Positions 43,891 through 55,292 of a DNA stretch of 64,000 bases are shown one piece after another. The translations under genes were made by a program, and so were the position numbers. The stretch is from positions 3,450,333-3,514,332 of the forward strand of contig NC_090611.1 in NCBI RefSeq assembly GCF_004359215.1, read 5' to 3'. The notes under the pieces were generated by a model. It searched no databases, was not told the origin of the DNA, and saw only the letters and a list, made by a program, of their open reading frames with translations. This DNA is from Bremia lactucae (lineage: Eukaryota; Oomycota; Peronosporomycetes; Peronosporales; Peronosporaceae). The first letter of the stretch is position 1. Every line of letters starts with the position of its first letter.

Positions 43891-44545
43891 TAACGGTCTA
43901 CATAGATGCAATCGTTGTTAAAAGACAGGGCACTATGTAGCCCTGTCTATCAAATTCATAAAGGTCGATCGTTTTCTCAAGACACTGAGAAAACGTGCGA
44001 CCTTCATGAATTTGATGGATGGATTTCTATCAAGTCTTACGCGTGAACATGATATTTTGTCACAGCAGTAAGTGCTTTAAGCGGAATGCTGAGGGAGCGG
44101 CCACTTATGACACAGGGCTTAATATTACCCCTGCAACATTCAACAGATGTGTTGAGATTGGTGCGAAATCTCGCACCGAGCTATTGTAATGACGTCTTTG
44201 CTCATAGCTGATCAATGAACGGAAGCTCGGAAGTTGAAATACGTCCGAAAGTTTCTTACACTTACGCGCAAGCCTAAAATTGTGTGCACCCTCAAGAAGT
44301 GTTTTCGCTGCTAGCAAAAATACAACTTCTTGGGGTGCATCGTGGGTTAAGACGGTGTTTGGTCTGATCCCAAGGAGATCAAGGCGATCTCCGACTGGCC
44401 GCTGCCAGTCGATGTAAAGGGGCTTTGTAAGCTCCTCGGTCTGCCGGCAAACTTGCATAAGAATTTGTGCAACTTTGCCGAAAAAGCATTACGTCTTTCG
44501 CGTTTACTCAAGGTAAATGCACAGTGACCATGGAACGCTGATTAT
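43890..44545 (+). pseudogene. Gypsy reverse transcriptase fragment
   Basis: Frames read G-F-Y-Q-V-L-R-V-N-M-I near 44025, then S-Y-C-N-D-V-F-A-H-S around 44180 (catalytic D-D changed to N-D), and then a thumb fragment. The strand is plus, opposite to element III. Heavily frameshifted. Confidence 0.6.
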
Positions 44546-44710
44546 ATAGAGCTGTTGATTTGTTGATTCAAGTTTGAATAAAATCTGCTAATCGATACAA
44601 GACACTATAAGGCGTTGCGCAAGGAGGCGCATTGTTTTGTTAATTATTAGCTTATTCGAGTCAGTAGATAGAAGATCGTACCGAAAGAAACCTAATCTAT
44701 TAAGGAAATG
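44546..44710 (+). repeat. Family C LTR fragment
   Basis: Contains GATTTGTTGATTC, GCGTTGCGCAAGGAGGCGC and GTCAGTAGATAGAAGATCGTACCG, matching the middle of the family C LTR. Both ends are missing. Confidence 0.65.
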
Positions 44711-46150
44711 TATAGATCCACTCCAGCTTTTTGCTAGACCCCCCCACCTAGGTTTGAGGTTTTATGACTAGCCAAAATCAATCCCTCTTGTTGCGACTTA
44801 ATTCACCATTAGAAAAATGAAGGTCGCCGCAAATTTTCTTGGTCCCTCAACGCAGTATATTGCTTATATTGCTTCGAGTACTCAAGCAAATGCGCGTCGA
44901 TTCTTTCGATTGTAAAGCAGGGAGCTTGAAAACAGTATATCAAAGTGCAAGATTGAAGAAAGTTTGTTGCACTTTGTGCCGCGATCGCGAGCTAACTAAC
45001 TAAAGTGATTTGTTACAGCTTTATTTTCATCAATACAACGCTGGTATTCAGAGCAGAGACAAGATTTAGATATATCGAGTAATATGCTTGCTGATTGTAT
45101 CGGAAACGCATGCACGGCCGGTTATACCCAAATTTCTTACAAAGTAATTTACATGTGTAGTTAGAGCGCGAGCTAATTTGCATAGATATACGACTCAATA
45201 GGTTAATGCGCTGCTAAAGAGCGTAAACTGAATTGCTTTTAATTGCGAAGCTGTCGGGCATGCATTGTGCTTCATCATGTTTGAGCTACGTAAAGGCGAA
45301 TTAGTCGGATAAAGGTCCTTGCTGGCCTTGAGCAATGATAGATTCGTGGAGCGAAGCAGTTTCGGCCCCACCTGATACATGATATAATCATACTTAAAGC
45401 CTTATCTTTGTTGTAGAAGGCGGCAATCACTGCCGTAATCTTCAAATTCCGACGGCGCCAGGTGCGCAGTGCGTAAATCCAATGGCTCTGTGTCTCAGTG
45501 TAAATTCACTCAGCACGATGCGTATGTTGGGAGATGCTTAATTGAGCGCTCCTTGTCGTAAATTGTGCGGACAGGGCTCAGCTCGATGCTTTAGCGGTCA
45601 CGCGTCAAATGCCATCAATTGGCTGCACAAGTACGCGGTGGCGGGTTAAAAAAAATGACCTTATAAAGCGTCAGTCCTTCGTATCGTTGTACTGCGGTAA
45701 TTCGCCTTCTGGCTGAAGAAAGAAAGAATCCTATGATACTGGGGGGTAATTAACTAGATCACGTAATTTTTCAAAAGAATATACGCACCGGCTTTGCCTG
45801 AAATCATGCAGCAGCAAGTGTCGTGGCCGACTGAAAGAGCAAGTATCTATCCTAGTCGGCCATGACACACACAAATGCAGGGCTTGTGGATTATCCCAGA
45901 TCGAAACAAGATGGGGATAGTAGTTTGATGCCCTTGCAAAGAAAGCAAGCGCAACGGGGTTTCGCTGTTGAATTTATACATTATATAAGATCTCTCCCGC
46001 ACGCTGGCGTCACCTTAAATATGATTCCGAATGACCACCTGCAAAGTAACAAACGGGTTACTTCAGCCAGTTAGAATACCTCAAATCTTGGTGGTGTAGG
46101 TTAAATAGCCGAAATTATTATCTATTTTATTATTATTAATTAAAAGGGTA
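44711..46150. other. No recognisable gene; contains a 15 bp stem hairpin
   Basis: Short frames only (for example 45195-45380 minus and 45862-46074 plus), none with a motif. An inverted repeat GTGTCGTGGCCGACT / AGTCGGCCATGACAC lies at 45818-45832 and 45854-45868. There is no LTR signature here, so it may be old non-transposon sequence. Confidence 0.5.
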
Positions 46151-46170
46151 GCGTGGGTCTAGCCATTCCG

Positions 46171-46234
46171 TATATTATTACAGTTCAATGGCTTTTAAAA
46201 TAGAGAAAAAAAATAATGGAGCTGTAATAATATA
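46171..46234. repeat. Short inverted repeat
   Basis: TATATTATTACAG at 46171-46183 and its exact reverse complement at 46222-46234, extended by TTCC/GGAA on the outside with one unmatched base. It could be the footprint of a small inverted-repeat transposon. Confidence 0.6.
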
Positions 46235-46630
46235 GGAACTGGGACTGGGAGGTACGTCGGTCAATACCCGCGAAGGGCGGTACGATGACACATTGCCGGA
46301 GATAGCCCAATAAGCCTACGAGCAAACCTTCCAATGGATGACCGCAGGCCAACCCGCACCGAAGGTGCGTGGTAGTCAGGTCGGAGGAGGCCCAGTACCC
46401 GAAATTCCCCATGGTGTAATGAGGGGTGCGGATCCCATAAGGGATCTTCGTCATAATTGAATCTCACTGTTGATTTTTGCAACAGCAAGCTTATCCTCAC
46501 TGTTGTTTCACACATCCGGCTCACAAATATGGCGGCGCGAAAGGCATCAGCGACAATATTTAGTCGTCCTGGTTTGTATTCCACGGAGAAGTGTTCACGC
46601 AGAGAAGACTTAGATCAAACGCTTTGAGTA
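46235..46630 (-). pseudogene. RNase H C-terminal fragment of a Gypsy element
   Basis: The minus-strand frame at 46584 starts with E-Y-K-P-G-R-L-N-I-V-A-D-A, the conserved end of Gypsy RNase H before the Leu-Ser-Arg-Arg turn, then becomes unrelated. It ends at the Copia junction near 46640. Confidence 0.55.
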
Positions 46631-46639
46631 CATATCAAA

Positions 46640-47040
46640 TGTGTGAGCGCCTACACTCGAGGCGTTTGGATCACCGTGCACTGTGCACAGAGACGCAAAA
46701 TTCAAGTCCTAAGGCGAGTGCGGCAAGCCCGCACTAATCATTGGTCGGAGAGACGAGATGAAGGGATACAGAATATACATCCCGAAAGACAAAGTGGTAG
46801 TAGTTACACACCATGTCAGGAACGTGGAGACTCTCGCGAACGCGCAGAATAAGCAGTTGAGGCGCGTACACCTCGAAGACTCGGAGAAGGCGAAATATGA
46901 TGCCGAAGGCGCAGCTGCCGGCGGTAAAACGACGACTCGGAAGAAAAAAACAAAAAGAAGAGCAGCTGGACGCGAGAAAGACATCAGACGAGGTCAGCGT
47001 CTAAAACGAAACCTGCTACCGCAGTCAGCCATCAGCCAAT
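46640..47040 (+). pseudogene. Copia integrase C-terminus, start of a 5'-truncated Ty1/Copia element
   Basis: Two overlapping frames give F-G-S-P-C-T-V-H-R-D-A-K and then K-G-Y-R-I-Y-I-P-K-D-K-V-V-V-V-T-H-H-V-R, the GKGY-type end of Copia integrase and the following linker, which is Lys/Arg-rich. The LTR, Gag, protease and integrase core that should precede are absent. Confidence 0.75.
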
Positions 47041-47405
47041 GAGAATCTGAGAGGTCCCGCAGGCATTAGGAATATCGCCGTGTCTAGCGGGCTCGCGCCA
47101 TCGCCTCGCGAGTACCAAGACCACCTTTACGGTGCTCAATTCCATTATTGCTGCGAAAGTCAGACTGTAATCTACGCCAAACAACTGCTCGTTACCACAG
47201 GCCACGAGCATGGCCTTGTAACGTTCAATAGCTCCGTCGGCGTCCGTTTTAGTCTTGAACACCCACTTTGTATGCAGTATATGACTCCCAATCGGTGGGG
47301 TCACTAATGTCCATACTCCATTCTCTCAAGTGCACTTTTCCTTTAATCCGCTCTTCATAGCTTGCTCGTAGTTTTTCAGGTCCGGCTCCCGTACACTATT
47401 CACTA
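47041..47405 (-). pseudogene. Copia reverse transcriptase N-terminal segment, inverted
   Basis: On the minus strand this reads T-P-P-I-G-S-H-I-L-H-T-K-W-V-F-K-T-K, A-I-E-R-Y-K-A-M-L-V-A-C-G-N-E-Q and A-R-H-G-D-I-P-N-A. This is the canonical start of Copia reverse transcriptase, but on the opposite strand to the rest of the element. D-I-P-N-A is normally followed by Y-V-K-A, which appears on the plus strand at 47407. So about 365 bp have been flipped in place. Confidence 0.85.
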
Positions 47406-47406
47406 T

Positions 47407-48177
47407 GTCCGGGGCTACGTGAAGGCAGAGCAGGAAAAGCACTTGGAAATTTATCTGGCGATCCCGAAGGGAATGGTAATTCCAAAAGGTGTGCTGACTG
47501 CACTTGACTTAGACAGTTGCACTAAACTGGCACTCATATTGAAGAGAATCACTACAGGGCTTAAAGCAAGCGGGGAGGCAATGGAGTTAATTGCTGCACG
47601 CTAAGCTCGTTGGAATTGGCTTTGCGCGCTGCGTAATGGATATGTGTCGATACTACAAGCGACAAGGAGGCGAGATGACTGTTGAAGGCGTCTACGACGA
47701 CCTTCTGGTCACTGCGTCTAATGGCGGCTTAATGGAAGCGTTTTTGCGAAAAAAATGAGCGTTTTGTCCATCAAGGACCCAGGCGAAGTACGGAAATTCT
47801 TGGGAATGCGTGTGACACACGACGAGTTGGGTAACTACACGCTGGATCAGCAGGCTGCTATCGAGGAGCTTCTGGAACAGTACGGTCTCGAGAGTTCTAA
47901 TGTGGTGAGAACCCCGATTGGGGAAGAGAGCAACGAAGTAGAGCCTCAGGAAACGCAACTATTGCAGAATATGAGAACTCGTGGAGAACCTACGATACGG
48001 CTTTTTCAGTCACTTGTGGGAAGTTTGCTATGGTTTGCCAGATGCACGAGGCCCGACATTAGTTTCGCCGTCCACAAAGCGACACGACACACTCATCAGC
48101 CATCGATGGCGGACTGGAAGACGGCGAAGCGAATAGCGAGGTATTTGAAGGCCACTAAGGGCCTCAAGCTTGAATGA
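47407..48177 (+). pseudogene. Copia reverse transcriptase, remaining part
   Basis: Begins Y-V-K-A-E-Q-E-K-H-L-E-I-Y-L-A-I-P-K-G-M. It continues with G-V-Y-D-D-L-L-V-T (catalytic Y-D-D-L, normally Y-V-D-D) near 47690. The frame 47755-48177 has K-F-L-G-M-R-V, L-V-G-S-L-L-W-F-A-R-C-T-R-P-D-I-S-F-A-V and R-I-A-R-Y-L. Frameshifts lie near 47605 and 47750. Confidence 0.8.
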
Positions 48178-48699
48178 GTATCAAGGAAACTAAGAAGAGC
48201 CAGTTCAGTATTGAAAGATGAAGTGATGTGGACTTCGCGGCAGACAAAAGCGATAGGAAGTCTATCACCGGCGGAGTAATCACGATGGACGGGGCGATTA
48301 TCCAGTGGATGTGCAAGAAACAGGCTGGAGTCTCGCTTTCTACAATGGAAGCATAATTTTTTCCTGCTTCACACGTCGGTCGAGAGTTACTCGGGCTGCG
48401 GGGGCTTTTGCGGGAGCTGCGATTCGAGGTAGCGGAGCCTATGCCAATGTTAATGGACAACCAAGCTGTTATAAGGCTGCTGGAGTGAGAGGATAGCATG
48501 GCGAGCGCTAAGCATGTTGACATTCGTGTCAAATTCATCTGCGACTTTGCGAGAAAGGGCATAGGAAAGCCCGAGTACGTGGAATCACGCCTGATGATGG
48601 CAGACCTTCTTACGAAGGCAATGCCGGCGCCCGGGATGGCCGAGCTGCGCGAAATTTTAGACTTAATGGAAGGCTTAGGAGGCGACGACCGAGGAGGAG
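48178..48699 (+). pseudogene. Copia RNase H and end of pol
   Basis: Frames contain D-F-A-A-D-K-S-D-R-K-S-I-T-G-G, L-M-D-N-Q-A-V-I-R-L, and K-H-V-D-I-R-V-K-F-I-C-D-F in the 48498-48728 frame. This frame ends with A-D-L-L-T-K-A-M-P, the standard Copia terminus. Stops near 48180 and frameshifts near 48350 and 48490 break it. GAGGAGGAG at the end serves as polypurine tract. Confidence 0.8.
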
Positions 48700-48966
48700 T
48701 GTTGGAATCGGAGGTTACACTAGTGTAACCGCAGATTCAATCGCGGTTCGGCCGACCCTCTTAGGATCTTAGGATGGGAAGCGCTGAATTGCACGGGTGG
48801 TTATAAGGAAGGATGCATGTAAGTAGTTAGCTAGAGAACTACTTACTTTTAAATACACAACGGCATCCTCACACAACTAACATACTTTCCATCCTACTTT
48901 TATGCTCGCGATTATTAAGTCTTTGGACCTTCACGTCTAATTCGTCGTTCTCATTCTATCCTGACA
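48700..48966 (+). repeat. Copia 3' LTR
   Basis: Starts TGTTGGAATCGG right after the purine-rich GAGGAGGAG and probably ends TATCCTGACA at 48966. It contains an inverted pair GGTTACACTAGTGTAACC at its start. The end was chosen by the CA rule and is uncertain because the 5' LTR is missing. The retroelement block ends here. Confidence 0.65.
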
Positions 48967-49053
48967 TTATTTTTTTGGGGTTGATCGAATAAAAAGCCAT
49001 TCAAATTCTAATGCCAGGCTAATTTGATTGGTTGGAATTATTAAGCTCGCAAA

Positions 49054-51044
49054 ATGCTACAGCGTCTTGCTCGGTCTGTAGTCTCACGCCTCTCCCTCTT
49101 GTATCTCCCCTCTCATCCTCACGTCTCCATTTGTATAGAATCGAAGGCGCAGCACCATGTTTGTTCTCTCAATCCCAACTTTTGGTATGTTCAAGAAATT
49201 ACAAGTCCCGATGTAGACGGACACTGCTGCACTTCTCAACGCTCTCCAATAGTCCCGACCACAAGGACCAAAAAACGACTGTCGCTCTCGTAAAATCAAG
49301 TGAACTCAAGCGATTGCTTTCGCTGTATAAACCCGAGAAGAAGCCATTGCTTCTTTCAATTTCGGCCTTAAGTGTCTCCACATTCATCACCATGTGCGTG
49401 CCCTTTGGAATGGGTAAAGTCATTGATGTCGTGTCCGCGGGCACTGCTGCTACAATGCCGCTATCGACCGTTGTCACACTCCTTGGTGGCCTCTTTGCAA
49501 CAGGATCCATTGCCAATATCATTCGCATTGATACGAGCAATATGATTGGAGAACGGCTTACAAATCGACTTCGACGAGACACGTACGCTTCGATTTTACA
49601 GCAGGAATTGGGTTTCTTTGACGCAACGCGGACGGGTGAGTTGCTCAATCGACTAAGTGCCGACACGACGTTAATTGGAAAAGTCTTGAGTGATAACGTC
49701 GCGAGCGGGTTACGCAGTACTGGACAAGCCCTCGGAAGTATCACGATGCTTTTTATCACGTGTCCAAAACTTGCGTTCATTATGCTGTCGATTGTGCCTC
49801 CATTGTCGTTAGGAGCCGTGAGTTATGGTCGTTTTGTGAAAGCATTGACAAGTCAAGTGCAAACGCGATTAAGTGAAGCAACGGAAGTGGCCGAAGAGAA
49901 ATTGGGCAATATTCGTGTTGTACGATGGTTTGCCAAGGAAACAGAGGAACTTGAAATCTATCGACAAAAAATCGATCAAGTTTTGAATCTTGCTCGAAAG
50001 CGGTCGTTGGCAAGTGCCACGTTCTTTGGTGGAGTGGATTTAAGTGTGAAAATTAGTATGCTTGGCGTGCTTGGGTATGGAGGACAAATGGTTGCCGAAG
50101 GAGCTCTTACGAGTGGTGAATTGACGTCGTTTTTACTCTATACATTGTACGTGGGCTTCTCTTTCGCGGGTCTCTCGTCGTTCTACGCCGAGCTCATGAA
50201 AGGCATGGGATCGTCCTCGCGTGTGTTTGAGCTACTAAATCGTCCGCCAAAGACACGTGTGCCAGAAGGAGGCTGGACATCGCTTCGAAAGCCCTTTACT
50301 GGACACATTCAGCTTCAAGATATTGGGTTTGCGTATCCAACTCGGTCCGATGCCATGATCTTTAATGGTTTAAATCTCGAAGTGCTACCGAATGAAACGC
50401 TAGCGCTCGTCGGTCCCAGTGGCTGTGGCAAGTCCTCAATCACGTCTTTACTTGCTCGGTTTTATGAGTTGAATGGACCCAATTGCCGTGGCCAGATTCT
50501 ACTTGATGGTGTCGACATTTCGACACTAGATCCAGCAGCGCTTCGAGGATTAATGGGCGCGGTTCCACAAGAACCACCACTCTTTGCCTGCTCGATTCGA
50601 GATAATATTGCCTATGGCTGCCCCGCCGTGACGTTGGACGACGTCATTCACGCTGCCAAAATGGCAAATGCTCACGAATTTATTCTATCGTTTCCAGATG
50701 GGTACGATACGATTGTGGGAGAGCGTGGGCAAGCACTTTCAGGAGGCCAAAAACAACGAGTCGCCATTGCACGGGCATTGATTAAGCATCCCAAGATTTT
50801 GATTTTGGATGAAGCGACTTCAGCTCTCGATCCAGAGAGTGAACGACTCGTGCAAGAGGCCGTGGATCGTGCGAAACAAGGTCGGACTGTGCTGTTAGTT
50901 GCCCATCGATTATCGACTATTAAGAGTGCCGACCGAATTGCCGTGCTTTCGAATGGTGGTGTGGTGGAACAGGGCACATTTGACGAGTTGGCGTCTCGAG
51001 ACGACAGTATGTTTGCACAAGTGGTTTTAAATCGACAGAAATAA
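49054..51044 (+). CDS. Mitochondrial ABC half-transporter (ABCB10/MDL type)
   Basis: This is a half-size ABC exporter, one six-helix membrane domain followed by one ATPase domain, expected to work as a dimer in the mitochondrial inner membrane. The Met at 49054 opens a presequence-like stretch (M-L-Q-R-L-A-R-S-V-V-S-R-L-S). A 68 nt intron at 49185-49252 (GTATGT to ATAG) joins it in phase to the main frame, giving about 640 residues. Landmarks: Walker A G-P-S-G-C-G-K-S-S at 431-439, signature L-S-G-G-Q at 539, Walker B ending D-E at 563-564, H-loop His 595. The membrane domain spans about 70-365. All ATPase motifs are intact. Mitochondrial location is inferred from the presequence; a plastid-like or TAP-like assignment is less likely. 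The substrate is not evident. Confidence 0.85.
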
Positions 51045-52493
51045 CGTTTTTAAAAATAAATACAAGACGAGGAGTTTGACTAGGCATTTCTTGTTTGTGT
51101 TGCCGTTGCTGGCTCGATTCTATGCGTCGAATGAGACCTTTGGAGTAGCAAAGACTCTTTCCGGACGATAAATAAAGGGGCTTCTGTCGTGTTATCTTTA
51201 GGTACTACTTTTTTCAATTTAGTGCTCGTCGAATTGATGATTGAATTTTTTTTTATAACATCTCTAGAAAAATTTCGAAAATCCGCTTGATTCTTTAGAT
51301 TTCGCTTTGAGTTCTTTTTTACCGTTTCTTTGATGTTTATCGTCTTGTCACGCTGTCGAGTGCAGCGGTCTATATTAGTTAAACTTCTGATGTGATCCAG
51401 TCAGGTAGTTGTTTGCAAACTGCGGTGCATAACAGTTGTCATAGCTGGACGGATTGGGAATCTTGGTATCGGACCGACTACCACGTTATTGTCAAATCCT
51501 GCAACACAAATGTCCGTCTTCGATTTGTTTTAATTTTTATTCTGATTCGCTTTTTATTGTATCAATGCAATGCAATTTCTCTTTTGAAATTTGTACTTGT
51601 AAGCCCTTTACGCTGACAGAAATTTTGTGCCTACCGTCAACAACATTGCGAGTCTTTCAGGCAAACCCTGACTACTCCATGCACTTAAGCGTCTTCTTGT
51701 TAAGCGATTGCCATGAAGATCAAGATCTCATTGTGGGAAACGTCCGTTACACCACTCTTTCGGACTCCTTTGGACGGAGACTGATTTAGAGAGACACGTT
51801 TGCTTTGAAGGAGCCGCACTGAGGAAAAGGCAATGATAAAAAAAGCTTGATCGAAAATCAATAATTATTTATATATTATTTTTGAATATTTTTATTGACT
51901 CGGGCGGAATACAAGCTGATGTATTCTACATAAATGACGCATAATGTTAGTGTGTCCGAGACTCAATTTGTGATTGATTATTGTACTTGTGACGCCTTCG
52001 ATAAAGCGATTTTGCTGGCAAAGTTCTATTCAAACTCGACGTAACAATCTCCTCAGCTCTATCGTAATCTTTGCTAAGAATATATATATTGAAGTGCGAT
52101 AGTGCAGGTGATCTGATAGTAACGAGTGTGATGGCATTTGTACTCGCTTTGTATCTGAATGAGTAGTCCAATAACTGAACAAAGTATTATTATTGTTTGG
52201 AGGATAGCTTCTTTCCATTGCTCCCTGCTTTCCTGGAAGAGTGGAACGAATGCAATTATCGCAGTGCGCCTAAATTTGAGTAGTTAGGACTGCCCAAATT
52301 CCTCAATATGATGTCGTAGAGTTTGTTGCGTAAATCACATGCGTTCGATATTGAAAAAATGCCGCACGAACCATGTCGTTCAGCAGCTTCTACTAGTCTA
52401 TCAATGCACGAGACCACATAACGATTTCAAAACGTTTAGCATTCTACTTTTGGCTATTTAATTGCAACTGGCCAAAAGGAATTTCATATTTTA
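51045..52493. other. Convergent intergenic region
   Basis: AT-rich sequence between the ends of the ABC transporter and the KRE6-type gene. It should hold both 3' untranslated regions. Frames around 51392-51789 are short and motif-free. I see no transposon signature. Confidence 0.5.
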
Positions 52494-54800
52494 TCACCCC
52501 GACGACCACGCATTGTTGAGATTATGACTTGACTGTCGTCGTATTAACTCGTAATTCAATCGTTGTTGCAGCTTGGCCTTGCACTCCCTTTCAACAAATT
52601 TTTTTCCAACACTTTTTCTCATACACCAAATTCCAAGACACGAAGTAATACCTAGCAAAAGCAATAGCGAACCAATGCTCGCCGCCAAAGCGACTGGTGG
52701 ACCATATGAGTTCATACTAGACTTGTTAGGTGTGATACAACGTGGTCCCGCCCACGATTTACTGACGCACTCACAGCGCTTGTTCACACACCTTCCTGTT
52801 ACAATCGTCGTAATCCTATTTCGATTGCCAATCGAATCATTTTCACGTTCCGTTTGCGCCAATTGAATGCTACAGTCGGCATCCGTGTGGCAAAAGGCCT
52901 TGCCACGCACTTCCACAAATTTGTTTTCTTCATCTTCGTATTCATTCAAATGATCCAAGATCCACTGGCGCGTAGGATGTGACTTTGGATCACATCCGAT
53001 ACTCATGATCGAGCGAGGTGACAAGTCTTGATACACACGAATATAGTCAATTTTTAAATGCATTGGAAACGCGTCGCAAATGGCATTGGCCACAGGATCC
53101 AATCCGTCACCGCGACATGGATTCTTGGGATTAGGAGGTTGAGCTCCCCATTTGCTTGACATGGCAACGTTAAAAATAATATACATCGGCTCTTCAATCA
53201 TAATTTTGCGAGGGTTCTTGACCTTTTCTCCTTGAGGAGGATCAGTAATCGTTGTAGCAGGAATTTCATACAACGGATGACCTGAGAGCATCCAGCGAAC
53301 ATAGCCATTTGACCCGGGAATCCACTCGACTTGGTACTGCACAAATCCAGTGTACGCGGCCATGTGAACGGGCCAATTTACAGATAGAGCATCCATTTGA
53401 AAGGCAAAAGTCGACTCGTCATGTGGTTTCACGGGGATTCCATCAAGAGGCTTGCAGCTCGGATCGTCATTGCCGGCGCTGCAAATGAAATCACCCGTGT
53501 AAGAATTTATGGCTGAAAAGCATGTTCCGTTCGAATTGATGCCCCAGCGATCGTCCGTATTCGAATTCATCAAGTTGAGATCAGAACTAATATCGAGCGA
53601 AGCTGGACACGTTCGAAGCGAGCACATATTGTCTTCAATTCCAGCAGCCAATGCAGCTCGTACCGTCGCGTAGCTTTGGACTTCGCTATTATTGCGTTGA
53701 CAGAAATTGTTTGCAGCGTAGCGCATGTTTTGATACCACGTTGGATGACCCCGTACATCAAGATAAACGCTTTTCGGAATCCCTGGAACATTGGCCCCTG
53801 GCGTTTCACACGAGCTCGAATATGCACACAACTTGTTATCGTCAGCTGGTGGAATCACGCGAAACTCCGGCGGCATGCCAGGCCCTACTTGAATTGACGA
53901 CGAGATGATGGTCCCACCGCCTTCAACAAGATCGATTTCGGGTGCCCCTCTACCTTGATATGGATTCATTCCAGAACCTGGATTTGGATCGCACGCACTT
54001 ATGCGCTGATTCGTTGAAGTGAATGTATCTGGTTCACAAGCATCATATGAAAAGGGCCACATCTTATTTGTCGACGCGCTAAAGATGGCACGGCCTAGAT
54101 TTCCTAGCATCCATATGCCAGGCCACGTCGGATAGTAACGCAGCGATTGAGCTCGACCGCTTCCGTCTTGACGAATGTCGGGGTTGCCAGACGCCTCTGT
54201 TAAGGCTCCTGGAAGTTGGGCTCGAACTTCAACCATACCGCCTTGCAAACAGAATTTGTTCCACGACTGAACCATCCCTCCACGATAAAACTATCAAACG
54301 ATGCAAAAACGACTATTTACTTACTTTATCCTGATTGAAATGAATGCAGTACGTACAAATGTAACATTCTGTAAGCCTGGCGTTTGAAGAAAACTATTCC
54401 AGACTTGCAGCTGGGTGATCGAGTCTTCTAGTTCAATTTGAAAGCTACACACGCCCGTTAGTTCATCGCACGCAGTTGAAGTCTTGTTATGGGCGTATAC
54501 TTCCATGGCGTCATTAACCCCGTCAGGCTTTTCAATTGACGTCCACATGTGGTCGTCTCCAGGTCTAAAAGACCTTCCGGGTATATTAAATTCGTCGCTC
54601 ATGACAAGGTCCCATGTATCACCGCGAGACGTCGTCCATGAATAGTGCTCTTCTGGTGTGTCTGGATCTACCCACATCTTTAGACCGGACTGCGTTGCTA
54701 ATTGATGATCGTTTTTCCGATTCATTTTTAAAGCCCACGTGAAATAGCCCGCTGCAAGCCACATTATGGAAGAAGTCACCCAAAGCCTTTGCAAAGCCAT
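52494..54800 (-). CDS. KRE6/SKN1-type beta-1,6-glucan synthesis protein (GH16-like) with EGF-like module
   Basis: Membrane glycoside-hydrolase-like protein of the KRE6/SKN1 family, needed for cell-wall beta-1,6-glucan in yeast; in oomycetes probably a wall glucan transglycosylase. Exon 1 is 54800-54357 and exon 2 is 54290-52494. The 66 nt intron (54291-54356, GTACGT to ATAG, phase 0) brings back the family block Y-R-G-G-M-V-Q-S-W-N-K-F-C. Length 746. Residues 1-24 are a signal peptide or anchor. The catalytic motif E-I-D-L-V-E is at 266-271. A Cys-rich EGF-like module (C-V-N-K-R-C-E-C) precedes a transmembrane helix at about 681-705 and a 41-residue basic tail, so the enzyme faces the lumen or outside. 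The Met at 54800 was chosen because it opens the hydrophobic segment; the frame is open further upstream. It diverges from the EXO1-type gene with about 490 bp between. Confidence 0.85.
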
Positions 54801-55292
54801 CGCAGCGAGCCCTTCTTTATTAAATGCAAATGTGATACAACTAAATTTTTCTACGCGACAAGAGGTGATGATTGAAGGTGACATGGACTTGGGACGAGCG
54901 ATGCCTTTTCCGTTGCTTTGAATGCAGTAATTAAGTCTTTCTCTACTTTTTAGAATTTTGTTTTGACGCCGTCCGAGCGGATTCTGTGTGGCTCTTTGCT
55001 GCATGTTACGTTCAAAGGTTACACATTGCCGCATATACAATTGACGTGCTATTTGGGAATACATTAGAATCCTTCATGTCTATGCTTTGTTTTACTTGGA
55101 CCTACATGGTTTTGATAATCAGTCTGCTAAGCAAGAATGAGTGGGAATTACGCCAAAAAAGCTTAAATTGTTCTATTACTTGGCAATATTTTGATACCAA
55201 AGGTAGCATCAACGGGGAGTTGCTACTGAGCTTGTTTTCATCCAATCGATTATCGGCAAAGTGGCGCCACATTTCAAGTCAACTTGGTTGCC
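54801..55292. promoter_or_regulatory. Shared divergent upstream region of the KRE6-type and EXO1-type genes
   Basis: About 490 bp separate the two start codons, which face away from each other, so it must contain both promoters. The minus-strand frame remains open through 55064, so a longer N-terminus for the KRE6-type protein is possible. No motif is strong enough to call individually. Confidence 0.45.

Noticed and set aside
44711..46150. Possible host gene in a transposon-free gap
   Set aside because: No frame above 90 codons, no motif and no plausible splice joining; I leave it unassigned.
49084..49780. Minus-strand frames across the ABC transporter
   Set aside because: They are shadows of the coding strand, where intact Walker A, signature and Walker B motifs settle the orientation.
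54267..54324. Alternative 58 nt intron in the KRE6-type gene (GTAAGT at 54324 to TTCAG at 54267)
   Set aside because: The donor looks better, but it breaks the reading frame and removes the conserved G-M-V-Q-S-W-N-K-F-C block; the 66 nt intron 54291-54356 keeps both.
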